Below, one piece after another: positions 27,181 to 34,941 of a stretch of DNA of 64,000 nucleotides. The stretch spans positions 1,426,001 to 1,490,000 of the forward strand of contig NZ_JARQZP010000007.1 of the NCBI RefSeq assembly GCF_029589055.1, in the 5' to 3' direction. A program made the position numbers and the translations under genes. Below the pieces are notes generated by a model. The model saw only the letters and a list, made by a program, of their open reading frames with translations. It did not search any database and was not told the origin of the DNA. This DNA is from Vibrio hannami. Lineage in GTDB: Bacteria > Pseudomonadota > Gammaproteobacteria > Enterobacterales > Vibrionaceae. Within the stretch, counting starts at the first letter, position 1. Every line of letters starts with the position of its first letter.

Positions 27181-28017
27181 ATGAAAAAAATAATAGCACT
27201 TCTTCTCTCGATAGTATCTCTGAGCGTATATGCGTCAGAAAGAGAGTTTGATGTTGAAGTTATTATCTTTAAAAGATCAGTTGAACCTGAGTCTGTAAAC
27301 GAATCCTGGCCTGATGAGTTACCTGCGATTGATTTAAGCAGAGCAAGTGTTCTGAGTAACGCCCAGTACCGAGAGCTTAAAGGGGTACAGCTACTACCTT
27401 ACGAAGATTACCAACTTCTTAAGGAAAAAGAGGCGCTAGATAAGCACGCTGGTTTCGAAGTATTACTTCATACTGCATGGAGACAAGGCGATCAGCCAAA
27501 GGCATCTGCTCCGGTTTTTCATATTCTGGCAGGAAAGGATTATTCTGACTCTTTTAATCCTGATGGTTCAAGTAAGCACGACGATATCAAAGTCACTATC
27601 GATAGTGTAGAGAACGAAACCACTATCGATAACCCGCTTTATCAGCTTGATGGTAAGTTCCAGGTTTATGTTCAGCATTACCTGTTTCTGGAAACTGAGT
27701 TAGATCTTAAATCTCCATGGAGAAGAGAAGTTATCGTTCAGGACGAGGTAAGCGAGCCTGACGCATCAGTTGTACTTGATGAAGCTAATGCCAAAAGTAC
27801 CACTGATAACGCATTGCCAGCTGTTGAGCCTGTTAACGACACGGTTCAGTTTGGTCACATGGAAGCGGTTGAACCAACTATCCGGGTTGAAGAGTTCCTG
27901 AAAAACTACCGTATGACCCAAAAGCGCAGAATGCGAAGCGGTGAGATACACTATCTGGATCATCCGCTTATGGGTATCGTTATTCAGGTGCGTCGCGCCC
28001 CAACCAATGAAAGCTAA
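27181..28017 (+). CDS. csiV: CsiV-type periplasmic peptidoglycan-binding protein
   Basis: A 278-residue protein with a signal peptide (residues 1-18, cleavage near VYAS). It matches the CsiV family (Pfam CsiV), known in V. cholerae as a septally active partner of LpoA that supports PBP1A. The start REFDVEVIIFKR and the C-terminal RRMRSGEIHYLDHPLMG are typical. It is located directly after mfd, as in V. cholerae, with its own ribosome site (TGGAGTAAAA) and terminator. With lpoB at 32 kb, two cell-wall-synthase activator genes lie within 5 kb. Confidence 0.85.
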   Translation: MKKIIALLLSIVSLSVYASEREFDVEVIIFKRSVEPESVNESWPDELPAIDLSRASVLSNAQYRELKGVQLLPYEDYQLLKEKEALDKHAGFEVLLHTAWRQGDQPKASAPVFHILAGKDYSDSFNPDGSSKHDDIKVTIDSVENETTIDNPLYQLDGKFQVYVQHYLFLETELDLKSPWRREVIVQDEVSEPDASVVLDEANAKSTTDNALPAVEPVNDTVQFGHMEAVEPTIRVEEFLKNYRMTQKRRMRSGEIHYLDHPLMGIVIQVRRAPTNES

Positions 28018-28023
28018 TTGATG

Positions 28024-28048
28024 GAGCTCCCTTTACGGGAGCTCTTTT
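28024..28048 (+). terminator. Terminator after csiV
   Basis: An eight-base perfect stem (GAGCTCCC / GGGAGCTC) with a five-base loop and T-run. Confidence 0.92.
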
Positions 28049-28054
28049 GTATAT

Positions 28055-28606
28055 ATGAAGTCTGATTTTACCATTATCACTCAAAAACTAGTGCTGCGAC
28101 TTCCTACCACAGACGAAGCGCAGGCGCTTTCAGACCTAATATCACTATCTCCTTCTTTATACCAATGGCTGGACTGGGTATATCCCGACTTCTCGCTACA
28201 AGATGCGGAGAAATTTATCCTCGCCAACCGGTTAAACTGGATGAAAGAAACCGCTTTGGGTTTCGGCGTATACCGTCGAACTGATAATAAACTCATTGGT
28301 ATGGTCGCTATCACTGAGTTTCAGCGTATCGCGAATATGGCATGTATCGGCTATTGGATAGGCGACGATTTTCAGCAACAAGGCTACGGCAAAGAAGCGC
28401 TTGATGCCTTAATTGAATTCTGCTTTGCAAAGCTCGGCTTAACGAGGCTGGAAATCATATGTGACCCGAACAATATACCAAGCCACATCATCGCCAGAAA
28501 ATGCGGTGCCGTTGAGGAATGTCTGGCTAAAAACCGCTTTGTGTTTAATGGCAAGCCTCGTGATGGTCTGGTTTTTCTATTACTCCGTAAGAAAAGAAGT
28601 CCATGA
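28055..28606 (+). CDS. GNAT N-acetyltransferase (RimJ/RimL type)
   Basis: A 183-residue cytosolic acetyltransferase of the RimJ/RimL/YdaF type. The acetyl-CoA loop reads QQQGYGKEA and follows GYWIGDDF; the C-terminal half (LEIICDPNNIPSHIIARKCG) has the usual CxPxNxxSxxxxxxxG pattern. The substrate is unknown. It starts seven bases after the csiV terminator, so it may depend on read-through or a promoter inside csiV. It converges with ndh. Confidence 0.88.
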   Translation: MKSDFTIITQKLVLRLPTTDEAQALSDLISLSPSLYQWLDWVYPDFSLQDAEKFILANRLNWMKETALGFGVYRRTDNKLIGMVAITEFQRIANMACIGYWIGDDFQQQGYGKEALDALIEFCFAKLGLTRLEIICDPNNIPSHIIARKCGAVEECLAKNRFVFNGKPRDGLVFLLLRKKRSP

Positions 28607-28617
28607 CATAGCAGATG

Positions 28618-28645
28618 AGCCGGGAATACATCCCGGCTTAATTTT
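28618..28645 (+). terminator. Terminator between acetyltransferase gene and ndh
   Basis: An eight-base stem (AGCCGGGA / TCCCGGCT) with a five-base loop and a weak T-tail (TAATTTT), in a convergent gap. Confidence 0.8.
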
Positions 28646-28650
28646 ACCAC

Positions 28651-29940
28651 TTAGTGTAGCTTCAAGTTTGGTCTCAATACGCGGTTAATGCGTCCTACCA
28701 GCATCATCAATGCGGTTTTAAATACCCCGTGCAGCGCCATCTGGTGCATTCTATACAGTGAAATATATACCGCTCTTGCGATACGTCCTTCCACCATCAT
28801 TGAACCCTTGGTCAGGTTGCCCATCAGGCTACCTACTGTCGAGAAGTTACTTAGCGATACCAGCGAACCATGGTCTTTGTAGATATATGGTTTCATCGGC
28901 TTGCTGTTTAGCTTCGCCATGATGTTACTAAATGCCTGATCAGCCATCTGATGCGCAGCCTGAGCACGTGGCGGAACAAAGGAGCCATCAGGCTGCGTGC
29001 ACTGAGCCAAATCACCGATAACAAAGATATCTTCATCTCTAGTTGTCTGCAGCGTATCCTTAACAACAAGCTGATTGATGCGGTTGGTTTCAAGGCCCGC
29101 AATATCTTTTATAAAGTCAGGAGCTTTGATACCTGCAGCCCACACCATAATCTGAGCCGGGATCTTTTCACCATCTTTTGTAGTTAAGCCATCTTCTTCT
29201 GCTTTTGTTACCATTGTTGCGGTGCGAACATTTACCCCTAGCTTGGTAAGCTCACTATGTGCTGAGGATGAAATACGTGGAGGAAGTGCCGGCAATATAC
29301 GCTCACCCGCTTCAATCAGGTTCACGTTTAGCTTGCTTGAATCCAGGTCGTCAAAACCATAGTTACGCAACTCTTTTATTGCATTGTGAAGTTCAGCGCT
29401 AAGTTCAACGCCCGTTGCACCAGCGCCAACAATAGCGATATCAACTGTGCCGTTGTAGTTCTTCCAGTGCAGCTTCAGAAACTCGTTGTTCATCTCTTCA
29501 CGGAAACGACGAGCCTGTTCCGGGCTATCAAGGAAGATGCAGTTTTCGCGAACACCAGTAGTATTGAAGTCGTTCGACGTTGAGCCAATTGCCATTACCA
29601 AAATGTCATAAGGAAACTGCCTGGTTGGCATTACCTGCTCGCCTTTATCATCGTATACGGCACTCAGAGTAATGTGCTTTCCTTCACGATCGATGTCCTC
29701 TAGAGAACCTAAGCGAAACTTAAAACCGTGGTTTCTAGCATGAGCACGGTAGCTTAGCGCATCAACACCTTCATCCAGTGACCCTGTTGCCACCTCGTGT
29801 AAAAGAGGTTTCCAAAGGTGGCTGGCTTTGCGATCCACTAATGTGATTTCAGCTTTTCCTTTGCGACCTAACTTGTGTCCAAGCTTAGTCGCCAGCTCCA
29901 ATCCACCTGCACCACCGCCTACAACGATAATTCGAGTCAT
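28651..29940 (-). CDS. ndh: NADH:ubiquinone oxidoreductase, type II (NDH-2)
   Basis: A 429-residue single-subunit, non-proton-pumping NADH dehydrogenase bound to the inner face of the membrane. The N-terminal FAD dinucleotide-binding motif is VGGGAGGLELA; the NAD-binding one is IVGAGATGVELSAEL near residue 170; ENCIFLDSPEQARRFR is also typical. The C-terminus carries amphipathic helices for membrane docking. It shares its neighbourhood with ycfP as in E. coli. Two FNR-like boxes lie upstream, consistent with the anaerobic repression known for E. coli ndh. Confidence 0.97.
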   Translation of the reverse strand: MTRIIVVGGGAGGLELATKLGHKLGRKGKAEITLVDRKASHLWKPLLHEVATGSLDEGVDALSYRAHARNHGFKFRLGSLEDIDREGKHITLSAVYDDKGEQVMPTRQFPYDILVMAIGSTSNDFNTTGVRENCIFLDSPEQARRFREEMNNEFLKLHWKNYNGTVDIAIVGAGATGVELSAELHNAIKELRNYGFDDLDSSKLNVNLIEAGERILPALPPRISSSAHSELTKLGVNVRTATMVTKAEEDGLTTKDGEKIPAQIMVWAAGIKAPDFIKDIAGLETNRINQLVVKDTLQTTRDEDIFVIGDLAQCTQPDGSFVPPRAQAAHQMADQAFSNIMAKLNSKPMKPYIYKDHGSLVSLSNFSTVGSLMGNLTKGSMMVEGRIARAVYISLYRMHQMALHGVFKTALMMLVGRINRVLRPNLKLH

Positions 29941-30099
29941 AACTGTACTCCTTTAAAGACTTAAATTTTTCCGACTGAAGCTACACGTAGCTGCAATCGC
30001 TAGAATTCTGTTTATTTCAGTCACTGACTAACTTGCTTTGGGGGTGCTTTAACTGCACCTTCTTTATTCTTGTTCGGCGTTCTGCTCACTCAACTTTTT

Positions 30100-30113
30100 T
30101 TGATTTATGTCAA
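30100..30113. promoter_or_regulatory. FNR-type box upstream of ndh
   Basis: TTGAT-TTAT-GTCAA differs from the FNR consensus TTGAT-N4-ATCAA at one position. It lies about 160 bases before the ndh start codon. FNR represses ndh in E. coli. Confidence 0.7.
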
Positions 30114-30164
30114 AAAAGTTTATATCCGCATTATAGCTAGGTATTTTTTTAGGGCAAGAAATAA

Positions 30165-30178
30165 TTGCGCCAGATCAA
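30165..30178. promoter_or_regulatory. Second FNR-like box upstream of ndh
   Basis: TTGCG-CCAG-ATCAA matches eight of ten consensus positions, 65 bases from the first box. Confidence 0.4.
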
Positions 30179-30208
30179 TTTACGAAGGAGATTTACCGTA
30201 AATTTACA

Positions 30209-30241
30209 CAAAAAAACCAGCCACTTGATTGGGCTGGTTTA
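30209..30241 (-). terminator. Terminator after ycfP
   Basis: AAACCAGCC and GGGCTGGTTT form a stem of about nine bases; read on the minus strand it is followed by a run of T (complement of the A-run at 30208-30214), 18 bases after the ycfP stop. Confidence 0.85.
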
Positions 30242-30259
30242 AACAAATCGGTTTGGATG

Positions 30260-30820
30260 TTATTCAGAAAGGGCTTCTGGTTCCTGCTCTTTAAATGCTT
30301 TCATTTTCTGAAGATGCTGGGAAATCTTTTTGAACTTATGCTCCTGGGTCTCATCCCAGACTATTTCATAATAGTCCTGCAGTTCTGAAGCTGTCTGTTG
30401 GTTATCCAGAACATCATCACTTTTAGAAAGAATCGCCAGGCAACGTCCTTTGTTTTTAGTTCTGAATTGAGACACACACTTGGTCGCAATATCTTCATAC
30501 TCTTCCGGTCGGTCAATTTTGCCTTCCATATTGCTTTCTGGGTGCAGGTTAGGATTGAATATCACCTGCTTAATTCCACACAGAAAACCAACACGTTCAG
30601 ACCAGTAACCACCAAGCCCTACACCACAAATAATCGGATTTGGATCATCAGATTGCTCGACGACTTTATTTACTTCCTTCAGAAGATGCTGCATGTCATG
30701 CTTCGGATGAAGCGTGCTGTAGTTGATAAACCTGACATCCTCGTCAATAAACTGAAGCTGCAAAACCTTTTCATGGTTACCGGGGCTAGATGAGTCAAAG
30801 CCGTGTAAATATATAATCAT
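30260..30820 (-). CDS. ycfP: YcfP family esterase-like protein (UPF0227)
   Basis: A 186-residue alpha/beta-hydrolase-like protein: MIIYLHGFDSSSPGNHEK at the N-terminus and GVGLGGYWSERVGFLCG in the place of the nucleophile elbow. In place of the usual GxSxG Ser is Leu (GLGG), as in YcfP, so classical hydrolase activity is doubtful. In E. coli it lies between nagZ and ndh; here nagZ is not adjacent. A terminator follows and the gap of about 180 bases to thiK suggests a separate promoter. Confidence 0.9.
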   Translation of the reverse strand: MIIYLHGFDSSSPGNHEKVLQLQFIDEDVRFINYSTLHPKHDMQHLLKEVNKVVEQSDDPNPIICGVGLGGYWSERVGFLCGIKQVIFNPNLHPESNMEGKIDRPEEYEDIATKCVSQFRTKNKGRCLAILSKSDDVLDNQQTASELQDYYEIVWDETQEHKFKKISQHLQKMKAFKEQEPEALSE

Positions 30821-31002
30821 GGTACCTCCCCACTCCTTGTAGGCACTGTTTTAATGCGCTAGCCAATAATTTAAATCTATCACGAATCGTAACTTTTGAA
30901 ACATTATTATTACCATTCCTACAAATATTTCTGGAACTAACGCTTCTGATATAACTCTGAATCTAGCATTTTGAAATCAACTGAGTATACGTATTGTACC
31001 CA

Positions 31003-31860
31003 TTAAAATTGAGATTTTAGTTTTAATGCCTCTTCCAGATAGTGCTCTTCCTTCCAATGTTGATAGCCAAGCAAATACCAAAGCATCGCCATCATTCGGT
31101 TTCTGGGAATCCATTGGTTTACTCCCTGAAACCAGGTATCAACGTTATCTATCTTTCTTAGCTTACAGTAGTCCGATACGACTCGCGGCATATCCATGTC
31201 AGCAACATCTATTGTCATGGCCAGATCCATCCTGGGATCCGCGACACCGGAATATTCCCAGTCTATTACCCGAATTCCTGACTCCGTCCTTATGATGTTG
31301 TAACCACCTAAATCAAGGTGGCATAAAGAAGGATCGACCTGCTCGATATTGGGCAGTTCTCGATATGATTGATAGAGCTCCTGATATTCCGGAGAGTAAT
31401 CAAGATGATTGAGTTGATGCCAATAACCGTCGACTTTCGCAGTATAAGAAAACAGAGGTATCGGCTTATTGTGGATATTAATGGAATGCACTCGAGCCAA
31501 GGTCCCGACTAACTCGGCATGGCTTAACGGAACATTTTCCGCAACTTCTCCGTCAATCCATTCAACAAGAAGCCCTTGTTCATTCAGATAAGCGGGTGAT
31601 GGTGCCAGTTGACCGTCATGGCTTACAGAGAGAGCCTCTAGCAGTCGATGCTCGCGCATACGGGAAATACCAAAAGTATTGGTGACAGCAGATACCGGGC
31701 GCCAAACGTAAGCTTTTTTGTCATAACTCACTTTCCAACAGCGGTTCGTCAGTCCTCCGGTGAGAAGTTCCGCTATGACAGGCTTAACAGAAAAGAAAGA
31801 CTCCAGCGACAATAACGACTGGTCCAGCAAACAAGCTTCATTCCAGGTCATTTTGGCCAC
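31003..31860 (-). CDS. thiK: Thiamine kinase-like phosphotransferase
   Basis: A 285-residue APH/choline-kinase fold protein. The catalytic loop reads HLDLGGYNII and the metal-binding DFG-equivalent is VIDWEYSGVADP, with a Gly-rich N-lobe (LLTGGLTNRCWKV). ThiK phosphorylates salvaged thiamine; its position between lpoB and ycfP matches E. coli thiK (ycfN). Substrate specificity is inferred from synteny and general resemblance. The brief spacing after lpoB (29 bases) implies one transcript with it. Confidence 0.82.
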   Translation of the reverse strand: MAKMTWNEACLLDQSLLSLESFFSVKPVIAELLTGGLTNRCWKVSYDKKAYVWRPVSAVTNTFGISRMREHRLLEALSVSHDGQLAPSPAYLNEQGLLVEWIDGEVAENVPLSHAELVGTLARVHSINIHNKPIPLFSYTAKVDGYWHQLNHLDYSPEYQELYQSYRELPNIEQVDPSLCHLDLGGYNIIRTESGIRVIDWEYSGVADPRMDLAMTIDVADMDMPRVVSDYCKLRKIDNVDTWFQGVNQWIPRNRMMAMLWYLLGYQHWKEEHYLEEALKLKSQF

Positions 31861-31889
31861 TGAAGTCTCCTACATATACGAAGTGTATT

Positions 31890-32480
31890 TTATAGTCCTA
31901 GCAGACTCTTTGATTCTTGCTTACGGATCTCGGTTTCATCTGCCCACTCGATCAAGCCAGTTTCCAGATCCATTAAACGCATGGTCATCTTGTAGTATAC
32001 GTCTTTATCGTTGCCAGCTTGTTTAACGATGCTCGCAAGATTTCCATACAACATGTACTCAGCACCTACCATTTTACCAAACTGAATCGCACTGCTTTGG
32101 TCGACAAGTTCATCATTGTTCTGGAAGTTAAGTTGCTTTCTAACTGACTCAACTCTGTCCATATCAACAAAACGGAATTTTCCTGAGTTCAGCATCTTAG
32201 TACTTACAGAGTCCGTAATGGATTCAGTATCAATATGCTCCGCCGTTTTATTTTTGATGGTTTCAACAAAAACAATCGGGCGTGAGTCACGCGTAATGTA
32301 AGCAACAGAACCAGACATAAGCATGCTGTCTACCATTTCTGCCGCTATCTTCTGCAAATCACTAGAACCAAAATCGATGGTCGTCGTTTCGACAGCTTGA
32401 GCGTCACCATAGCTAACTTTGTTAGAACAGCCGCCTAAAATAACCGCTAAACCAAGTAGCGCAATAACACCTTTTTTCAT
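31890..32480 (-). CDS. lpoB: Penicillin-binding protein activator LpoB
   Basis: A 196-residue outer-membrane lipoprotein. The lipobox is ILGGC at about residue 18. The globular domain (SSDLQKIAAEMVDSML, IVFVETIKNKTAEHIDTE) is typical of LpoB, which activates PBP1B in enterobacteria. It lacks the very long Pro/Gln-rich spacer of E. coli LpoB, having a short linker of about 15 residues, as is common in Vibrio. It is the third of the COG3014-ycfL-lpoB lipoprotein run. Confidence 0.9.
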   Translation of the reverse strand: MKKGVIALLGLAVILGGCSNKVSYGDAQAVETTTIDFGSSDLQKIAAEMVDSMLMSGSVAYITRDSRPIVFVETIKNKTAEHIDTESITDSVSTKMLNSGKFRFVDMDRVESVRKQLNFQNNDELVDQSSAIQFGKMVGAEYMLYGNLASIVKQAGNDKDVYYKMTMRLMDLETGLIEWADETEIRKQESKSLLGL

Positions 32481-32492
32481 TTGTTTTCCTCT

Positions 32493-32885
32493 TTAGTCCG
32501 CCTGACGAATTTGAACGCGGAACTGTTTACCATTCGGGTTAATAGAGACTTCTGAAATTGTAATCGTCTCGTAGCCATGCACGATAGTCTGCTTCCACGC
32601 AGCTTGTTTTGAGTTTACTTCAACACCATCGTTGTCATACCAGTAAAAGCGATACTGCAGGTGCTGATCGCCTGTATACTGGCTAGACATTGTTACGGCT
32701 CCACGTGTGTGGCCATCAACATCAACGGTTGCAATATTCTCAATACTCAAACGTCCACCCAGTACATTATCTCCAAAGAGTACGTTCTGAGTATCACCAT
32801 CCACTCGCAATCCAGCCGTGTTTTTGCCAGCACACCCTGCAATAGCTAATACGGCTGCAAATGCCAATATCAATTTTTTCATCAC
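32493..32885 (-). CDS. ycfL: YcfL family lipoprotein (DUF1425)
   Basis: A 130-residue lipoprotein with lipobox LAIAGC at about residue 18 and a small beta-rich domain ending in RVQIRQAD. It matches YcfL, whose role is unknown. Its start overlaps the stop of the upstream lipoprotein gene by four bases and lpoB starts 12 bases after its stop, so translation is coupled. Confidence 0.9.
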   Translation of the reverse strand: MMKKLILAFAAVLAIAGCAGKNTAGLRVDGDTQNVLFGDNVLGGRLSIENIATVDVDGHTRGAVTMSSQYTGDQHLQYRFYWYDNDGVEVNSKQAAWKQTIVHGYETITISEVSINPNGKQFRVQIRQAD

Positions 32886-34294
32886 AACGCTCCTAATTGC
32901 TTATGCCACATAACGGCATTGTTACCCTGTCTTGACATCCAGATCAAAGCAGTACGGCCTGCTTCTACTGATAACTTATACTCTTCACCATTCAACTGTA
33001 GTGACTGCTCTCCAGCCGGAACAAGCCGTGAACTGCTATACACTTCCGCTGGTAGAGTCTGCCAGCTTCTGGTATCCGGTTGTTCGGTTAGGATATTCCA
33101 TACATTAAACAAAGCATTACCAATATCGGCTGCATTGCCTTCACCACTCGATGCTTCGCGGCGAATCTGCTCTTTGGCAACAACTCGTAGTGCCTGTCTC
33201 ATAACTATAGTCGGCATACGTTCCGTAAGATCTTGTTGAGCCATTAAATTCACGTCTACCAGCAACGAATCATTCAGTTTTTTACCATCAACTATCAGAC
33301 GAGGATAGTGTTCCGAGACCTGCTTTGGGTAGTAAGGCAAAGACAAGGTGTACCAGGCTGTATTTCCCTTCGTCCATACGGGTAAAGACTGTTTCCAACC
33401 CTGGCGAGCAAATACAGCTCCCTGCTCGTCCAGAACAATAATACGGGCCTGACCGTCGTCCAACTGCTCAGGTTCACCATATTGACTGGTTAACTGCTTC
33501 AGGTCCTCCCACATGCCAATTTTGCGGGCAACTCTCAATGTCCCCTGAATAACTTCATGGTTATCAGGTAATACGGCCAATGCTCTTTTATAGTCCACAT
33601 ACGCGCTATTTAGTTCATTTGCTGTCTCATATAGAAGAGCTGAAAGGTACAATAGATACCCATTCTGAACTGCCTGAAGTTTTTTACCTGCATCCGGATA
33701 CTGGGATAGTATCGAGCCTAAACTGGCCTCCATACCATTTTTCTGCATATCTTGCGCAGCGGATTCAAGATCTTTTTCCCGGGTTTGCTTCGCTCTTTCC
33801 TGTACCTGATTTGCTTTACGAACTTCTACTAACGCCCCTTCAAGCGAGTTTTTGTGGAGATAGTTCAAGCCTAAGTACAAATGTAGAAATCCAAGCTCAT
33901 AGTCCGCAGGAACGTAGCTTGTCAGGTTATCATTCACGGCAAGTGAACCTATGTCTGTCGCTGTCTCAGAGATAGAGACAACTGCCTGATCCTGTTGCTG
34001 ACGTACCGCAGTTTCACTTAACTCGAAAAAGGACTGGCTGGGTTCAAACTGCTCATTAAGAAAATTTACCCGCCCTTTTTCCATGTTATCCAGGATGTCA
34101 CCGGCAACCGTATCTGGTAGCAAATCTTCCGCCTTCTGGTACTGCCCGGATTTAACAGCGGAATAGACAGCGCCATTTTGCACCGAATAGTGACTGAACA
34201 GGTTTCCGGCTGATAATGTTGCACAGGCACTAACCGTACCTGCACACAATGTTACCAAAGTGAGTCGAAAAAATTTCTTCACTAAAAACCTCAA
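32882..34294 (-). CDS. COG3014-family lipoprotein with TPR-like repeats
   Basis: A 470-residue protein with a signal peptide ending in a lipobox (VSAC, about residue 24). The central part (about 45-260) has alternating helices like tetratricopeptide repeats, e.g. ELGFLHLYLGLNYLHKN and AYVDYKRALAVLPDNHE. The C-terminal part resembles the COG3014 family found near lpoB in marine gammaproteobacteria. Role unknown; the link with ycfL and lpoB by overlap hints at outer-membrane or peptidoglycan assembly. Confidence 0.8.
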   Translation of the reverse strand: MRFLVKKFFRLTLVTLCAGTVSACATLSAGNLFSHYSVQNGAVYSAVKSGQYQKAEDLLPDTVAGDILDNMEKGRVNFLNEQFEPSQSFFELSETAVRQQQDQAVVSISETATDIGSLAVNDNLTSYVPADYELGFLHLYLGLNYLHKNSLEGALVEVRKANQVQERAKQTREKDLESAAQDMQKNGMEASLGSILSQYPDAGKKLQAVQNGYLLYLSALLYETANELNSAYVDYKRALAVLPDNHEVIQGTLRVARKIGMWEDLKQLTSQYGEPEQLDDGQARIIVLDEQGAVFARQGWKQSLPVWTKGNTAWYTLSLPYYPKQVSEHYPRLIVDGKKLNDSLLVDVNLMAQQDLTERMPTIVMRQALRVVAKEQIRREASSGEGNAADIGNALFNVWNILTEQPDTRSWQTLPAEVYSSSRLVPAGEQSLQLNGEEYKLSVEAGRTALIWMSRQGNNAVMWHKQLGAL

Positions 34295-34336
34295 AAACAG
34301 ACTCCCAATCCCGGTTGATATGGGGAGCCTAAATAC

Positions 34337-34687
34337 TTAACCTAACAATAGTGGACCAAGTGGCCGGCCACCCAAAAGATGCATATGGATGTGATAAACT
34401 TCCTGCCCGCCATGTGAATTACAATTCACAATCAGGCGATAACCGTCTTCATCAATACCTTCTTCTTTCGCCAGTTTCTTAGCTACTGTAAACAATCTAC
34501 CCATAGCCAATTCATCTTCTGCTTCGACATCATTCGTCGTCGGAATCAGTTTGTTCGGGATGATAAGGATGTGACTGGGAGCTCTAGGGTTAATATCACG
34601 AAACGCCGTTACCAGGTCGTCCTGATAAAGAACATCTGCCGGGATTTCCTTTCGTATAATTTTACTGAATATTGTTTCCTCAGACAT
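34337..34687 (-). CDS. hinT: HIT-family purine nucleoside phosphoramidase HinT
   Basis: A 116-residue cytosolic hydrolase of AMP-lysine type phosphoramidates. The His triad reads HIHMHLLGG, and IPADVLYQDD, FRDINPRAP and SHILIIP are typical. I chose ATG 34687, preceded by GGAG seven bases upstream; a TTG four codons earlier is unlikely. It leads the lipoprotein run, as in E. coli (hinT-ycfL-lpoB-thiK). Confidence 0.96.
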   Translation of the reverse strand: MSEETIFSKIIRKEIPADVLYQDDLVTAFRDINPRAPSHILIIPNKLIPTTNDVEAEDELAMGRLFTVAKKLAKEEGIDEDGYRLIVNCNSHGGQEVYHIHMHLLGGRPLGPLLLG

Positions 34688-34941
34688 ATATAACTCCAAT
34701 AAGTTCTATCCTTAGTTAATAAGTACTTAAGTATGCTCTAAGCTAACCGAGATCACAATAACAACGCTATACGCAGTCCAACTTTAAAATTCAGTTCAAT
34801 ATTAAGTTCAGAATTGAGATTGTAATCATATCCTTACATAGGATTTACCTATAGGATGCATAAACTATATTTTTATTAGTATTAGAAAGCCTATTTGCTT
34901 TCTGTTTTTTATCTTTTTATCGCACCACGTAGGAGAGAATA

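Larger units (their letters stand above)
29941..30259. other. Intergenic region between ndh and ycfP
   Basis: A 319-base gap holding the ndh promoter area. It contains two FNR-like boxes (30100-30113, 30165-30178) and, at its right end, the ycfP terminator. I see no further gene. Confidence 0.7.
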
